NCBI GenBank assembly: GCA_022640915.1
Contig: JALCCT010000002.1
Span: forward strand, 147,524-211,523
Length of the DNA: 64,000 nucleotides
Direction of reading: 5' to 3'
DNA from: Bifidobacterium sp.
Lineage (GTDB): Bacteria; Actinomycetota; Actinomycetes; Actinomycetales; Bifidobacteriaceae
How positions within the stretch are numbered: position 1 is the first letter of the stretch; every line of letters begins with the position of its first letter. The notes beneath the pieces are model-generated. The model was not told the DNA's origin, made no database searches, and was given only the letters and a program-made list of their open reading frames with translations. A program made the translations under genes and the position numbers. This document shows, in pieces, positions 29,066-37,195 of this stretch.

Positions 29066-30094
29066 ATGGACGCAGAGCATGGGCCTATGGCTGCTGCTCG
29101 TCAGACACTGCACGTCATCAGCCCGCTGAGCTGGATTGCTGATGCCTTCGAAAAGCCATTCATTGATGAGTCGGCGCATCGGGCGAACATTCTCGCCGAG
29201 ACGGACATTCCCGGATGGCGCATCGTGCGGCATTGCGCACTTGAACCGGTGGAAGACATCGCCGGTGAAGATGCCGTGTGGATCGCTCCCGAGATTCTGG
29301 CGTCGCTCAATGCTTGGCGCCAACAACAGTCCTTGGTTCCGTTGTTGTTGCGCGCCCCATCTGCGCGCTGGCCTGAGCGGCTTTCCGGCAAATCAGCCGG
29401 TCGCAGCATGCTGATTGCAACTGCCGGGCTCATCAGAGCATGGCATGCATTCCCTCACAGCTTGGGCATGCAACCTTGGACGCAATTAGGCAATGGCCGG
29501 GCCGACGGATTCAATGCGGCGCGACGTGATTTAGCCGCATTGCAGCTAGCCCTCAGCGGGGCGCCAGCCAACTCACGTATCGTGTTAAGCGAGCATGTTC
29601 CCGGTATTCGTGAGGAATGGAACATACTTGTGCACCGTGGTACAGCAGCGGCTGCAAGTCCGTATTGCCTGCATGCTCCCCCCGACAGCCACACAGTCGT
29701 CACAGTGTTCGACCTGTCTCAGGATGTTCTTTTCACGGCTTCTCCTGCGCACTTTCATCACCGGTATCGCACAATTGCGTCGCGTATCGCCGAACAGGCG
29801 GCTGCGGAAACCGGTACCCACGACGCCAGTATGATCATCGCCTTTAGAAACGACGAAGACGCCCCGATCGTTCTTGAAATCGACCCGGTATGGTGTGCCA
29901 CCCCATACCCTTACGACGCCACAGGAATGCTCGCCTTCATGCAAGCCATCGCCGATGGTCGCGCAGGCTCATCTGCGCACTGCTCTGACTCTTGCGGTGG
30001 ATCTGATCCACTCTTCGAACCCGACCCATGGATGGCCGCACAGTATGCGAAGCGCTATCTGCATTTCAGGCCAGCGTCACACCGAGTGACTTGA
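29066..30094 (+). CDS. ATP-grasp-like protein of unknown function
   Basis: About 342 residues with no signal peptide or membrane segment. The C-terminal half looks like an ATP-grasp ligase of the R2K type. SEHVPGIREEWNILVHRGTAA near residue 170 matches the usual 'SE-V-EYR-FV-dG' strand pair, and VLEIDPVWCATPYPYD near 270 matches the 'iEvNpaw-sG-Yg-D' metal site. The arginine of EYR is replaced (EWN) and the metal Asn is Asp, so activity is uncertain. The preferred ATG has AAAGGCG eight bases upstream. An earlier in-frame ATG at 28967 would read through the leader hairpin. Its 3' end overlaps the convergent quinone reductase by 29 bp. Confidence 0.6.
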   Translation: MDAEHGPMAAARQTLHVISPLSWIADAFEKPFIDESAHRANILAETDIPGWRIVRHCALEPVEDIAGEDAVWIAPEILASLNAWRQQQSLVPLLLRAPSARWPERLSGKSAGRSMLIATAGLIRAWHAFPHSLGMQPWTQLGNGRADGFNAARRDLAALQLALSGAPANSRIVLSEHVPGIREEWNILVHRGTAAAASPYCLHAPPDSHTVVTVFDLSQDVLFTASPAHFHHRYRTIASRIAEQAAAETGTHDASMIIAFRNDEDAPIVLEIDPVWCATPYPYDATGMLAFMQAIADGRAGSSAHCSDSCGGSDPLFEPDPWMAAQYAKRYLHFRPASHRVT

Positions 30095-30668
30095 TGCGTT
30101 CGAGCTGCAGGGCGGCAGCGGCGCGCTGGTCACAGTCGTTTCCTCCCATCGTCACATTGTCAACGTAGACAAGATCTACATCATTAACACCACAGTACTT
30201 CTTGAAGGTCTGAGCGCAGATCTGGTTGCGCAGGGCGGCATCGATGCCGTCCGACTCGTACCACTGCTGCGACCCGCCGGTGAGCATGATCACGCGCACT
30301 GTTTTACCAGCCAGCGCAAGGGGGTTGCCAGTGGCAGCATCGTAGGCGAAATCACGGCAAATAACCCTGTCGAAAAAGCCCTTCATCATCGCCGGCATCG
30401 TGTACCAGTACACGGGAAAAACGAGCACGATAGCATCGGCGCCCGCAAGTCTGTTCTGAATCGGCACGACATCACCAGGCATCGGCGCCCGGCCAAGATA
30501 GTGATTGCGGTCCACGGCGGTATAGACCGGACTGAAACCAATCCTGTGCAGATCGATCACTTCTGCATGGGCTCCGGCCGCCCGAGCGCCGGCAGCGAGC
30601 GCCTCTCCTACCGCTGCGGTGAGCGAAGCCGGCTCGGGATTACTGGTGATGACAAGAACATTGTTCAT
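30066..30668 (-). CDS. NAD(P)H-dependent oxidoreductase (flavodoxin-fold quinone reductase family)
   Basis: A 200-residue protein of the flavodoxin-like NAD(P)H:quinone oxidoreductase group. SNPEPASLTAAVGEALAAGA (residues 9-28) is the phosphate loop, PVYWYTMPAMMKGFFDRVI near 105 is the flavin-binding strand, and MLTGGSQQWYESDG near 145 completes the site. It probably transfers electrons from NAD(P)H to quinones or other acceptors, possibly as detoxification. It overlaps the ATP-grasp-like gene tail to tail, and lies 50 bp downstream of the SNF2 helicase stop on the same strand. Confidence 0.9.
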   Translation of the reverse strand: MNNVLVITSNPEPASLTAAVGEALAAGARAAGAHAEVIDLHRIGFSPVYTAVDRNHYLGRAPMPGDVVPIQNRLAGADAIVLVFPVYWYTMPAMMKGFFDRVICRDFAYDAATGNPLALAGKTVRVIMLTGGSQQWYESDGIDAALRNQICAQTFKKYCGVNDVDLVYVDNVTMGGNDCDQRAAAALQLERIKSLGVTLA

Positions 30669-30718
30669 ACCCAGTATTGTCCGGCAGCTCGGGGACAGTC
30701 GGCATCATCATGCAAATC

Positions 30719-33700
30719 TCAATCGAGCAACGCGATGAGGTCATCTTTGGTGAGACGGGAGACGGCGGCGCCAGTCGACGAAGCAGCATCGACGAAGCGC
30801 GAAGCCAAGTCGCTCTTGGCATGCTGTAGGCTCAGAATACGCTCTTCGATAGTGTCTTTGGCAACGATCTGGTAGACGTTAACGTCCTGCGTCTGGCCGA
30901 TGCGATGGACGCGGTCAGTAGCCTGATCCTGGGCGGCAGCATTCCACCACGGATCAGCGTGCACGACGACGCAGGCTCCGGTCAGATTGAGGCCGGTGTT
31001 GCCGGCCTTGAGCGAGATAAGAAACACCGGCGTATTGTCGCGATTGAACTGGTCGACCAGCTCGACGCGGCGCTTTTTCGGTGTGGCGCCGGTGATGACA
31101 TCGTAATCGACGCCGTTCGCGCGCAGGCGCTCTGCAATCAGTTCCAGATAACTCGTGAACTGCGAGAAAATGAGCATTTTGCGACCCGCATCCTGGCAGC
31201 TCGACACCAGCTCAGCGATGGCATCGAGTTTCGCTGAAGGTGTCTTGCGTGGTTTTCTACCAGTCGGCACGAGCCGAGCCGCCGATGATTCGGCCGGATT
31301 CAGCAGCCCCAATTCGCGTTTCGCAGCCGTCTCTTGCGACTCTTCGAGCGTACGGGCTGGCATGCCCCACGCCTTGCCTTTCGTTTCCACGACATTGCGG
31401 CCCACGTTCGAATACAGCAGCCGAGGGTCGCAGCAAGCCTGCCGCAAGCGGGTGAGCTGCGCCAGAATCTGGATCTTGCCTGTGGCGAATTCGATGTCAC
31501 GTTGTTTGAGCAGTGTCGCCCGCAGCCGCTGCTCGAGCGCTGCATAGAGCCGCCGCTGTTCACCCTCCAGCGGCACGGCAATGACGTTCTCGATCTTGTC
31601 AGGCAGGTCTTTGAGCACTGCCGACTTGAGCCGCCGCATGATGAACGGCCCGACAAAAGCCTGCAGTTTGTGCTGCACGTTCTCGTCGCCGCTCAGGATG
31701 GGCATTTCGAAGCGCTCGCGGAAATGTGCATACGAACCCAGAATGCCAGGCATCAGAAAATCGAAGATGCTCCACAGCTCCGAAAGCCTATTCTCGATCG
31801 GTGTGCCGGTGAGCGCGAAACGGTGGCGGGCGGCGAGCGATCGCACGGCTTTAGAAGCTTTGGTCGCATGGTTCTTGATGTACTGCGCTTCATCCAACAC
31901 CATGCAGAAGCACTCAAGACCCTGATAGTCGTTGACGTCGCGGCGCAGCAAATCATATGAAGTGATCAGCACATCAGGAATGCGAGACGCGCGCTCGCCC
32001 CGATCAACGCTCGCATACGTCGCCCGTGCCTCCTCCAGCATCGCTCGTCGCGAAGCCTTGTCTCCTGCAACTGTCAACACGTTTAATTCGGGCGCGAAAC
32101 GTTTGCACTCCGCAGCCCAGTTGTAAACAAGCGACGCCGGGCACACGACAAGGCTAGGCCCTACCTGGCGGCTTTCCTCTCGCCGCGCGACCAGCAGAGA
32201 CAGCAGTTGCACGGTTTTCCCCAACCCCATCTCATCGGCCAGGATACCGCCGAAGCCCTTGTCGCATACCGTATTGAGCCAGCGGAAACCTTCGATCTGG
32301 TAGGGTCTGAGCACCTTTCGCAGCGACTCCGGCACTTGGTAGGTCTTCGGGTTAACCACACGCAGATCATTACAGTAGTCTTTGAACTCATCCGATTTGT
32401 CGGCGTCGCTCACCTGATGATCGAGATAATAGGCCTCGAACGCAGGAACCGTCACGGAGCCCTTGTCAAAGGCAGTGGCGGACAACCCCAGATCAGACGC
32501 GAGCTCGTCGATGGCCCCGGCGTCCACATCGTGCATGTCAACGAAGGAGCCGTTACGCAGGCGGTGGAAGCGACGGCGCTTGCGGAAGCTGTTGAGCAAT
32601 GCGGGCACGTCTTCAGGGTCGATTTCATCGGCGATCGGCGAGATTTCTACTAATCCGGAACGCAGCGACAGCCCGACCTTGATGCTCGGGTGCGAAACGG
32701 CCGTCAGTCCGTCGAAATCCGGAGTGGAAAACACGGTGCCAAGCGAACGCAACACCGGCAGGCCCTCACTGATGAGCTTGTAGATGGCCCCGTCGTTGTG
32801 CTCCGGCAGGAACGCAATATCACCTTTCGGCATGGGGAAGTAATGCCGCACCGCTTCAACAGCAAGCCGCTCGGTCTGCCGATCACGGCTCACCCCTTCG
32901 GTTACCCCATTCGCCGCAATGCCGTCGAATACATGGAAATGCCTGTCTCCATAGCGTGCCTGCAGATCGCAAGTGACCCCACCCACAGAGCGGTCGCGAT
33001 CGAGATAAATTTCGATGACGCACGGCTCAGGCTTGCGCTGCAGGAGTTCGCGAGGAATGAGCGCACGCACGCCATGGCGGGAATGCACGCTGCTATCCCC
33101 TGCCGAATTCTGTGCAGCATCCGCAGGGTCTTCCTCGGCTTGATCGGCTTCTTCGGAATCGAGGAAAGGCAGCACTGTACGTGAAAAAGCGTCCACATCG
33201 TCCTGCGCGAGGAAAAGATCCCCCGCTTCGCCGTTGCCGCACATAGCTTGGGCTACGGCGCGATTGGCATAAAACGACTCCGAACAACGCCAGATCTGCA
33301 CATCCCCCTCACCGCCATGACCAGTGCCAGAGACGCGCACGATCGCATATTTCGAGCGGCCGCCCTCAACAAAATTCTCCACATAGCACCTGTGACGAAT
33401 TATGAAGCCATTCGGCTGAGCCAAGCCCTGTGAGCTTGCGCACGAATCCGACGCAACACCTGCCGTAGCCTCCGGCGAAGCCCCAACACGTTCCATGCCT
33501 AATCCCAAATCGGGGTCGCCGTCTCGCACCTGTGCCATTACTGCACTGCCGCCCGACCACAATCCGGACAAGAAGTAGTCCACCCTATCGTCGGAATCGA
33601 CATATTGGTCGAGCACATCGGCGATCTCGTTGTCGGAAAGCGACATCTGGCCGCTGGGATTTTGCAGCCGAAGATCGTAATAATGCGGCAGGACGCCGCG

Positions 33701-34615
33701 CCGGATCTCCAGAGCCCGGTCGAGAATCGCAATGACTTCGCGAGAGCGATCGTCAAAGGAGTCCAAGGTGTGCAAGAAAGCGAGCTTCTTGCCGTATACG
33801 ATGGGTTCGCGATGGTGCACCGCGCGCAGCAGTACACTGATGTCTTTTACCACGTACGACACCGAACGGTTCGGCACCGTGACACGAAGCCGCAGGTACC
33901 AGCCGTCGGCCGAGCGCCCGATGCCCGGTCGCAGCACGACGCTGCCTATGGGCATGCGCTGCATTGCGTTCATGAAGCCAGAATCCGCTACTGCCTGGGA
34001 AGCCTGAGACGGCGGCGCAACCTCGCCATGCACCGCCTTCAGTAGCTCGAGATGCCTGTTCCTAGCTTGCTCTTTGAGCTCCTTATCTTGGCTGGCCATA
34101 AAGGTCTTCAGCAAGCGCGTGGTAGCCTGCGTTGGCGAACGGCGCAGCGGGCCGCCTTGTAGCTCGAAATCCTGTGGGCGCTCGTTGTACGCCATGATCA
34201 GGGCAATCACATGCTTGCAGCGCGCCCCATAGCGCCCAAACGCCGGGCAGGTGCAATGCGATTCGACGATATCGTCCTCCTGCTCGTCGACTACCGCTGT
34301 AACTTCGTAATCGTCGGCGTAGTCATCAGCGCTATCCACACAGGCCGACAGCAGCAGGCCGTTGGGCCTCCCCTCGTCATCGGCGACGCACATATCGTGC
34401 ATGCGTTTACCCGAAATGACGTCATACGCACGGTAATATGCAGGACCACCAAGTTTTTTCAATTTACGCTCGGATATGATCTCCTGTGAGCCGAACGTGA
34501 GGCCGCCGTCGTCATCGCCAAAAGCGGGTTCGCCATCGCCATCGTCGTTATATGCACTGAAGCCACCAAAGCCGCCGCCGGTGCGTGAGCCATAGACTGA
34601 AGCATGCCAATCCAA
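30719..34615 (-). CDS. SNF2-family DEAD/DEAH helicase with SWIM zinc finger
   Basis: A 1298-residue ATPase. A SWIM finger (CTCPAFGRYGARCKHV, near residue 138) follows an acidic, Gly/Asp-rich N-terminus. A large SNF2-associated middle region precedes the helicase core. Motif I is DEMGLGKTVQ near 830, the DExx box is LDEAQYIKNH near 930, and motif VI lies in TDRVHRIGQTQDVNVYQIVA near 1240. Such proteins (RapA/HepA-like) remodel protein-DNA or RNA polymerase complexes. The first codon is TTG, eight bases after the esterase stop codon, with only a distant AGGG, so the true start could be a little further in. Confidence 0.92.
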   Translation of the reverse strand: MDWHASVYGSRTGGGFGGFSAYNDDGDGEPAFGDDDGGLTFGSQEIISERKLKKLGGPAYYRAYDVISGKRMHDMCVADDEGRPNGLLLSACVDSADDYADDYEVTAVVDEQEDDIVESHCTCPAFGRYGARCKHVIALIMAYNERPQDFELQGGPLRRSPTQATTRLLKTFMASQDKELKEQARNRHLELLKAVHGEVAPPSQASQAVADSGFMNAMQRMPIGSVVLRPGIGRSADGWYLRLRVTVPNRSVSYVVKDISVLLRAVHHREPIVYGKKLAFLHTLDSFDDRSREVIAILDRALEIRRGVLPHYYDLRLQNPSGQMSLSDNEIADVLDQYVDSDDRVDYFLSGLWSGGSAVMAQVRDGDPDLGLGMERVGASPEATAGVASDSCASSQGLAQPNGFIIRHRCYVENFVEGGRSKYAIVRVSGTGHGGEGDVQIWRCSESFYANRAVAQAMCGNGEAGDLFLAQDDVDAFSRTVLPFLDSEEADQAEEDPADAAQNSAGDSSVHSRHGVRALIPRELLQRKPEPCVIEIYLDRDRSVGGVTCDLQARYGDRHFHVFDGIAANGVTEGVSRDRQTERLAVEAVRHYFPMPKGDIAFLPEHNDGAIYKLISEGLPVLRSLGTVFSTPDFDGLTAVSHPSIKVGLSLRSGLVEISPIADEIDPEDVPALLNSFRKRRRFHRLRNGSFVDMHDVDAGAIDELASDLGLSATAFDKGSVTVPAFEAYYLDHQVSDADKSDEFKDYCNDLRVVNPKTYQVPESLRKVLRPYQIEGFRWLNTVCDKGFGGILADEMGLGKTVQLLSLLVARREESRQVGPSLVVCPASLVYNWAAECKRFAPELNVLTVAGDKASRRAMLEEARATYASVDRGERASRIPDVLITSYDLLRRDVNDYQGLECFCMVLDEAQYIKNHATKASKAVRSLAARHRFALTGTPIENRLSELWSIFDFLMPGILGSYAHFRERFEMPILSGDENVQHKLQAFVGPFIMRRLKSAVLKDLPDKIENVIAVPLEGEQRRLYAALEQRLRATLLKQRDIEFATGKIQILAQLTRLRQACCDPRLLYSNVGRNVVETKGKAWGMPARTLEESQETAAKRELGLLNPAESSAARLVPTGRKPRKTPSAKLDAIAELVSSCQDAGRKMLIFSQFTSYLELIAERLRANGVDYDVITGATPKKRRVELVDQFNRDNTPVFLISLKAGNTGLNLTGACVVVHADPWWNAAAQDQATDRVHRIGQTQDVNVYQIVAKDTIEERILSLQHAKSDLASRFVDAASSTGAAVSRLTKDDLIALLD

Positions 34616-34622
34616 ATGCGAC

Positions 34623-35273
34623 TCACAACCCTAGGAAATGTTTGATGTCGTCAAGCTCCTGAGGGCACACTTCGTGGCGCATGCCGGGATAGACATGCGC
34701 ATCCAAATCGGCGAAACGCGATAGTGAGGCCGCGATGCCCTGCTGCTGAGCAGCCGGGATACGCAAGTCAAGCTCGCCGTAGCCAAGAAATACGCGCGGC
34801 TTAGTGTCGGTGACCTCTTCAGCAACCAACGATTCCTCGATTCCAGCCTCGCTGTCAGCATCGGCAAGCGCCGTGTCGTGGAAAGCCGGCGACATCAGCA
34901 CCGCCGCATCGAACACATCCGGATGCTCGGCCAGCAGCCGGTACGCCAGATAGCCGCCCTGGGAAAAACCGACCGGAATAATGCGCTTATTATGCATCAA
35001 TGTCGAATCGAGCATGTCGACGATATCATCGCCAAGCGCGGAACAACGCTCTTGAATGAGCGAATCGGCAGATGTGTCGTCATACCAAGCGTTACCGCCC
35101 AAATATTCGCGATGGATTGGGCCTCGGAACGACATATAGTCGGCATCCGGGTCGATGGCGCGCAGGATGCGAACCATTTCGAACTCATCGTTGCCGTACC
35201 CGTGAAACATCACATACAGGTCGCCGTCAGCACGATGGCTCGGATCGATGCTTGTCGTCGTTGTAAATCTCAT
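34623..35273 (-). CDS. Alpha/beta-hydrolase, phospholipase/carboxylesterase family
   Basis: A 216-residue serine hydrolase. The nucleophile elbow is GFSQGGYLAYRLL near residue 108. The acid (Asp) is in GYGELDLRIP near 165 and the His in GMRHEVCPQELDD near 202, in the right order for the triad. YMSFRGPI near 48 is the oxyanion side seen in the YpfH/carboxylesterase group. No signal peptide is present. It is translated just ahead of the SNF2 helicase gene (7-nt gap) and is divergent from msrAB. The substrate is unknown. Confidence 0.9.
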   Translation of the reverse strand: MRFTTTTSIDPSHRADGDLYVMFHGYGNDEFEMVRILRAIDPDADYMSFRGPIHREYLGGNAWYDDTSADSLIQERCSALGDDIVDMLDSTLMHNKRIIPVGFSQGGYLAYRLLAEHPDVFDAAVLMSPAFHDTALADADSEAGIEESLVAEEVTDTKPRVFLGYGELDLRIPAAQQQGIAASLSRFADLDAHVYPGMRHEVCPQELDDIKHFLGL

Positions 35274-35413
35274 ACGTCCTCCCGTGGCGGGTTCGCGTCC
35301 GCCGCAACCTTTCCATTATCGCAGTACCACGTACCTTTGCCCAGCGAGAACAGCAAGAGCCACTCGCCTCCCCCTATAGCGAACGGATATAGGCAACACC
35401 CGGCTTGCAGTGG

Positions 35414-35425
35414 GATACTTTCGTT
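35414..35425 (+). promoter_or_regulatory. -10 box at leaderless spacing before msrAB
   Basis: GATACT (35414-35419), extended by a preceding TGG, is followed by six bases and then the ATG at 35426. Transcription would start on or next to the start codon. GTGGGA overlapping this box could alternatively be a weak ribosome binding site. Confidence 0.4.
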
Positions 35426-36409
35426 ATGACAAACGACTGTAGGGAAACCGGCACTTCATCCTCCACCACTTCCGTCCCTTCGGCTGACGCCTATTTCGCT
35501 GGCGGCTGCTTTTGGGGACTCGAGCGCTATTTCCAAGGTGTCGACGGGGTGAGAGCCACGCAGGTCGGTTATGCGCAATCCACAGTTCCCGATCCTTCTT
35601 ACGAACAGGTCTGCTCAGGAATAGGCAACGCCGCGGAAAGTGTGCAAGTGACCTACGATCCTTCACGGGTGACGTTACGCACGCTCGCGTTGCTGTTGCT
35701 CGACGTGATCGACCCGTACTCCGTGGATCGACAAGGCAACGACACCGGACGGCAATACCGTTCAGGCATGTTCTTCACCTCGCCGGAACAACAGGCCGTA
35801 TATGACGCAGCCCTGCGGCAATTGACCGCACGAGATGCACGCACGCCTGCCGTCGCAGTCGAAAAGCTGCGCAATTTCTACGACGCCGAACAATACCATC
35901 AGGATTATCTCAACAAGAATCCGAGCGGCTACTGCCACATTTCGTTTGCGAAAATCGCGAACGTCGCCAATCGGCAGCGCTACATCGAACGCGTCTGGAA
36001 TCTCACGCCGGAGCAGTACGCGGTGACCCAAAAGGCGGCGACCGAACGGCCTTTCGACAACGCCTACGACCAGACATTCGAGCCGGGGATCTACGTCGAT
36101 ATCGTCAGCGGCGAACCGCTATTTTTATCCACTGACAAATACGATTCCGGCTGCGGCTGGCCAGCGTTCTCGAAGCCGATCGACAATTCTGCGCTCACCA
36201 ATCACCGTGATTCAACGATCCCCGGCCGCCCGCGCATCGAAGTGCGCACTGCCGGCTCACAGATCCACCTCGGCCATGTTTTCGACGACGGGCCGCGTGA
36301 TCGTGGCGGGCTGCGGTACTGCATGAACTCAGCCTCGCTGCGCTTCATCCCGCGCGACCACATGCAGGCTGAAGGCTACGGAAGCTACTTGGCGCTACTC
36401 GATAAATGA
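35426..36409 (+). CDS. msrAB: Fused peptide methionine sulfoxide reductase MsrA-MsrB
   Basis: A two-domain repair enzyme of about 327 residues. MsrA comes first with [10 protein letters not shown] (nucleophile Cys28) and NPSGYCHI near 175. MsrB follows with SGCGWPAF near 250 and the nucleophile in [11 protein letters not shown] (Cys near 299). The MsrB domain lacks the paired CxxC zinc ligands. Together the domains reduce both the S and R sulfoxides of methionine using thioredoxin. There is no signal peptide, so it is cytosolic. An in-frame TTG seven codons upstream is less likely than the ATG. Its stop codon lies inside the end of the convergent hydrolase gene (25-bp overlap). Confidence 0.96.
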   Translation: MTNDCRETGTSSSTTSVPSADAYFAGGCFWGLERYFQGVDGVRATQVGYAQSTVPDPSYEQVCSGIGNAAESVQVTYDPSRVTLRTLALLLLDVIDPYSVDRQGNDTGRQYRSGMFFTSPEQQAVYDAALRQLTARDARTPAVAVEKLRNFYDAEQYHQDYLNKNPSGYCHISFAKIANVANRQRYIERVWNLTPEQYAVTQKAATERPFDNAYDQTFEPGIYVDIVSGEPLFLSTDKYDSGCGWPAFSKPIDNSALTNHRDSTIPGRPRIEVRTAGSQIHLGHVFDDGPRDRGGLRYCMNSASLRFIPRDHMQAEGYGSYLALLDK

Positions 36410-37020
36410 GCTGATGAAACCAGCTGCACACCCGCCGCACGCAGTTGCGCGCGCGCAGCTGCGCCTGATTCGGGGCTGACCGGAACGGTGAGATCCGAAA
36501 ACACCGTAACCCGATAGCCGAGCCGTTTCGCATCGAGGGCTGTAGCCTTTACGCAGTGTGATTCGGCGATGCCTACGACATCGACCTGGTCGACACCAGC
36601 GGCCTTAAGCGCATTGGCCAGAGTGCGCCCCGACTGTTCCCTAATCCTGACCTCGTTGCGTGACGGGATGGCATCGGTGTTGTCTTCTATGCCTTCGAAG
36701 CCGGAGTAGGCGGCGCTGTACTGTCCTTTTTTAAAATGGTGCGTTATGCCCAGCGCGGCGATATCCGGGTGCAGCTGGGCATTCGGCGTGGACGCCCGGC
36801 CATGTACAGGCCACGTGTCAACGAAATCCGGATGGTCAGAAAAATGCGCACCGGGCTCAATATGCCAATCCTGCGTTGTAGCCATATACGCATAGTCGCC
36901 GCGATGTCTGGACACGAACGCAGCAATACGCCCGGCCACGGCATTACCGCCTTGCACTCCCAGTTCGCCGCCTTCGCAGAACGTCGGCTGCACGTCGACA
37001 ACAATAAGCGCCCTAGACAT
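36385..37020 (-). CDS. Isochorismatase-family hydrolase, probable nicotinamidase
   Basis: A 211-residue cysteine hydrolase. The triad is Asp9 (VVDVQPTF), Lys near 98 ([15 protein letters not shown]) and Cys156 ([15 protein letters not shown]). The cis-peptide and metal-site residues (TQDWH near 50, HPDI near 84) fit PncA, which deaminates nicotinamide to nicotinate in NAD salvage. An AAGGAGT lies just before the ATG. It stands alone, convergent with msrAB. Confidence 0.85.
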   Translation of the reverse strand: MSRALIVVDVQPTFCEGGELGVQGGNAVAGRIAAFVSRHRGDYAYMATTQDWHIEPGAHFSDHPDFVDTWPVHGRASTPNAQLHPDIAALGITHHFKKGQYSAAYSGFEGIEDNTDAIPSRNEVRIREQSGRTLANALKAAGVDQVDVVGIAESHCVKATALDAKRLGYRVTVFSDLTVPVSPESGAAARAQLRAAGVQLVSSAHLSSSAK

Positions 37021-37195
37021 ATGTCACTCCTTATACTATGCCGCTCCCATACAACGGGCTCATGCGGCGACCGTCGCATGCCGGCATGCATTTTCGACGA
37101 ATGGCATGCCATTGCAATATCAGCAATTCGTCATTCTGCAACGCCCACGACCATAGTAGATGACTGCGGGCCATCATGCCAGCATAGTCACCCCG

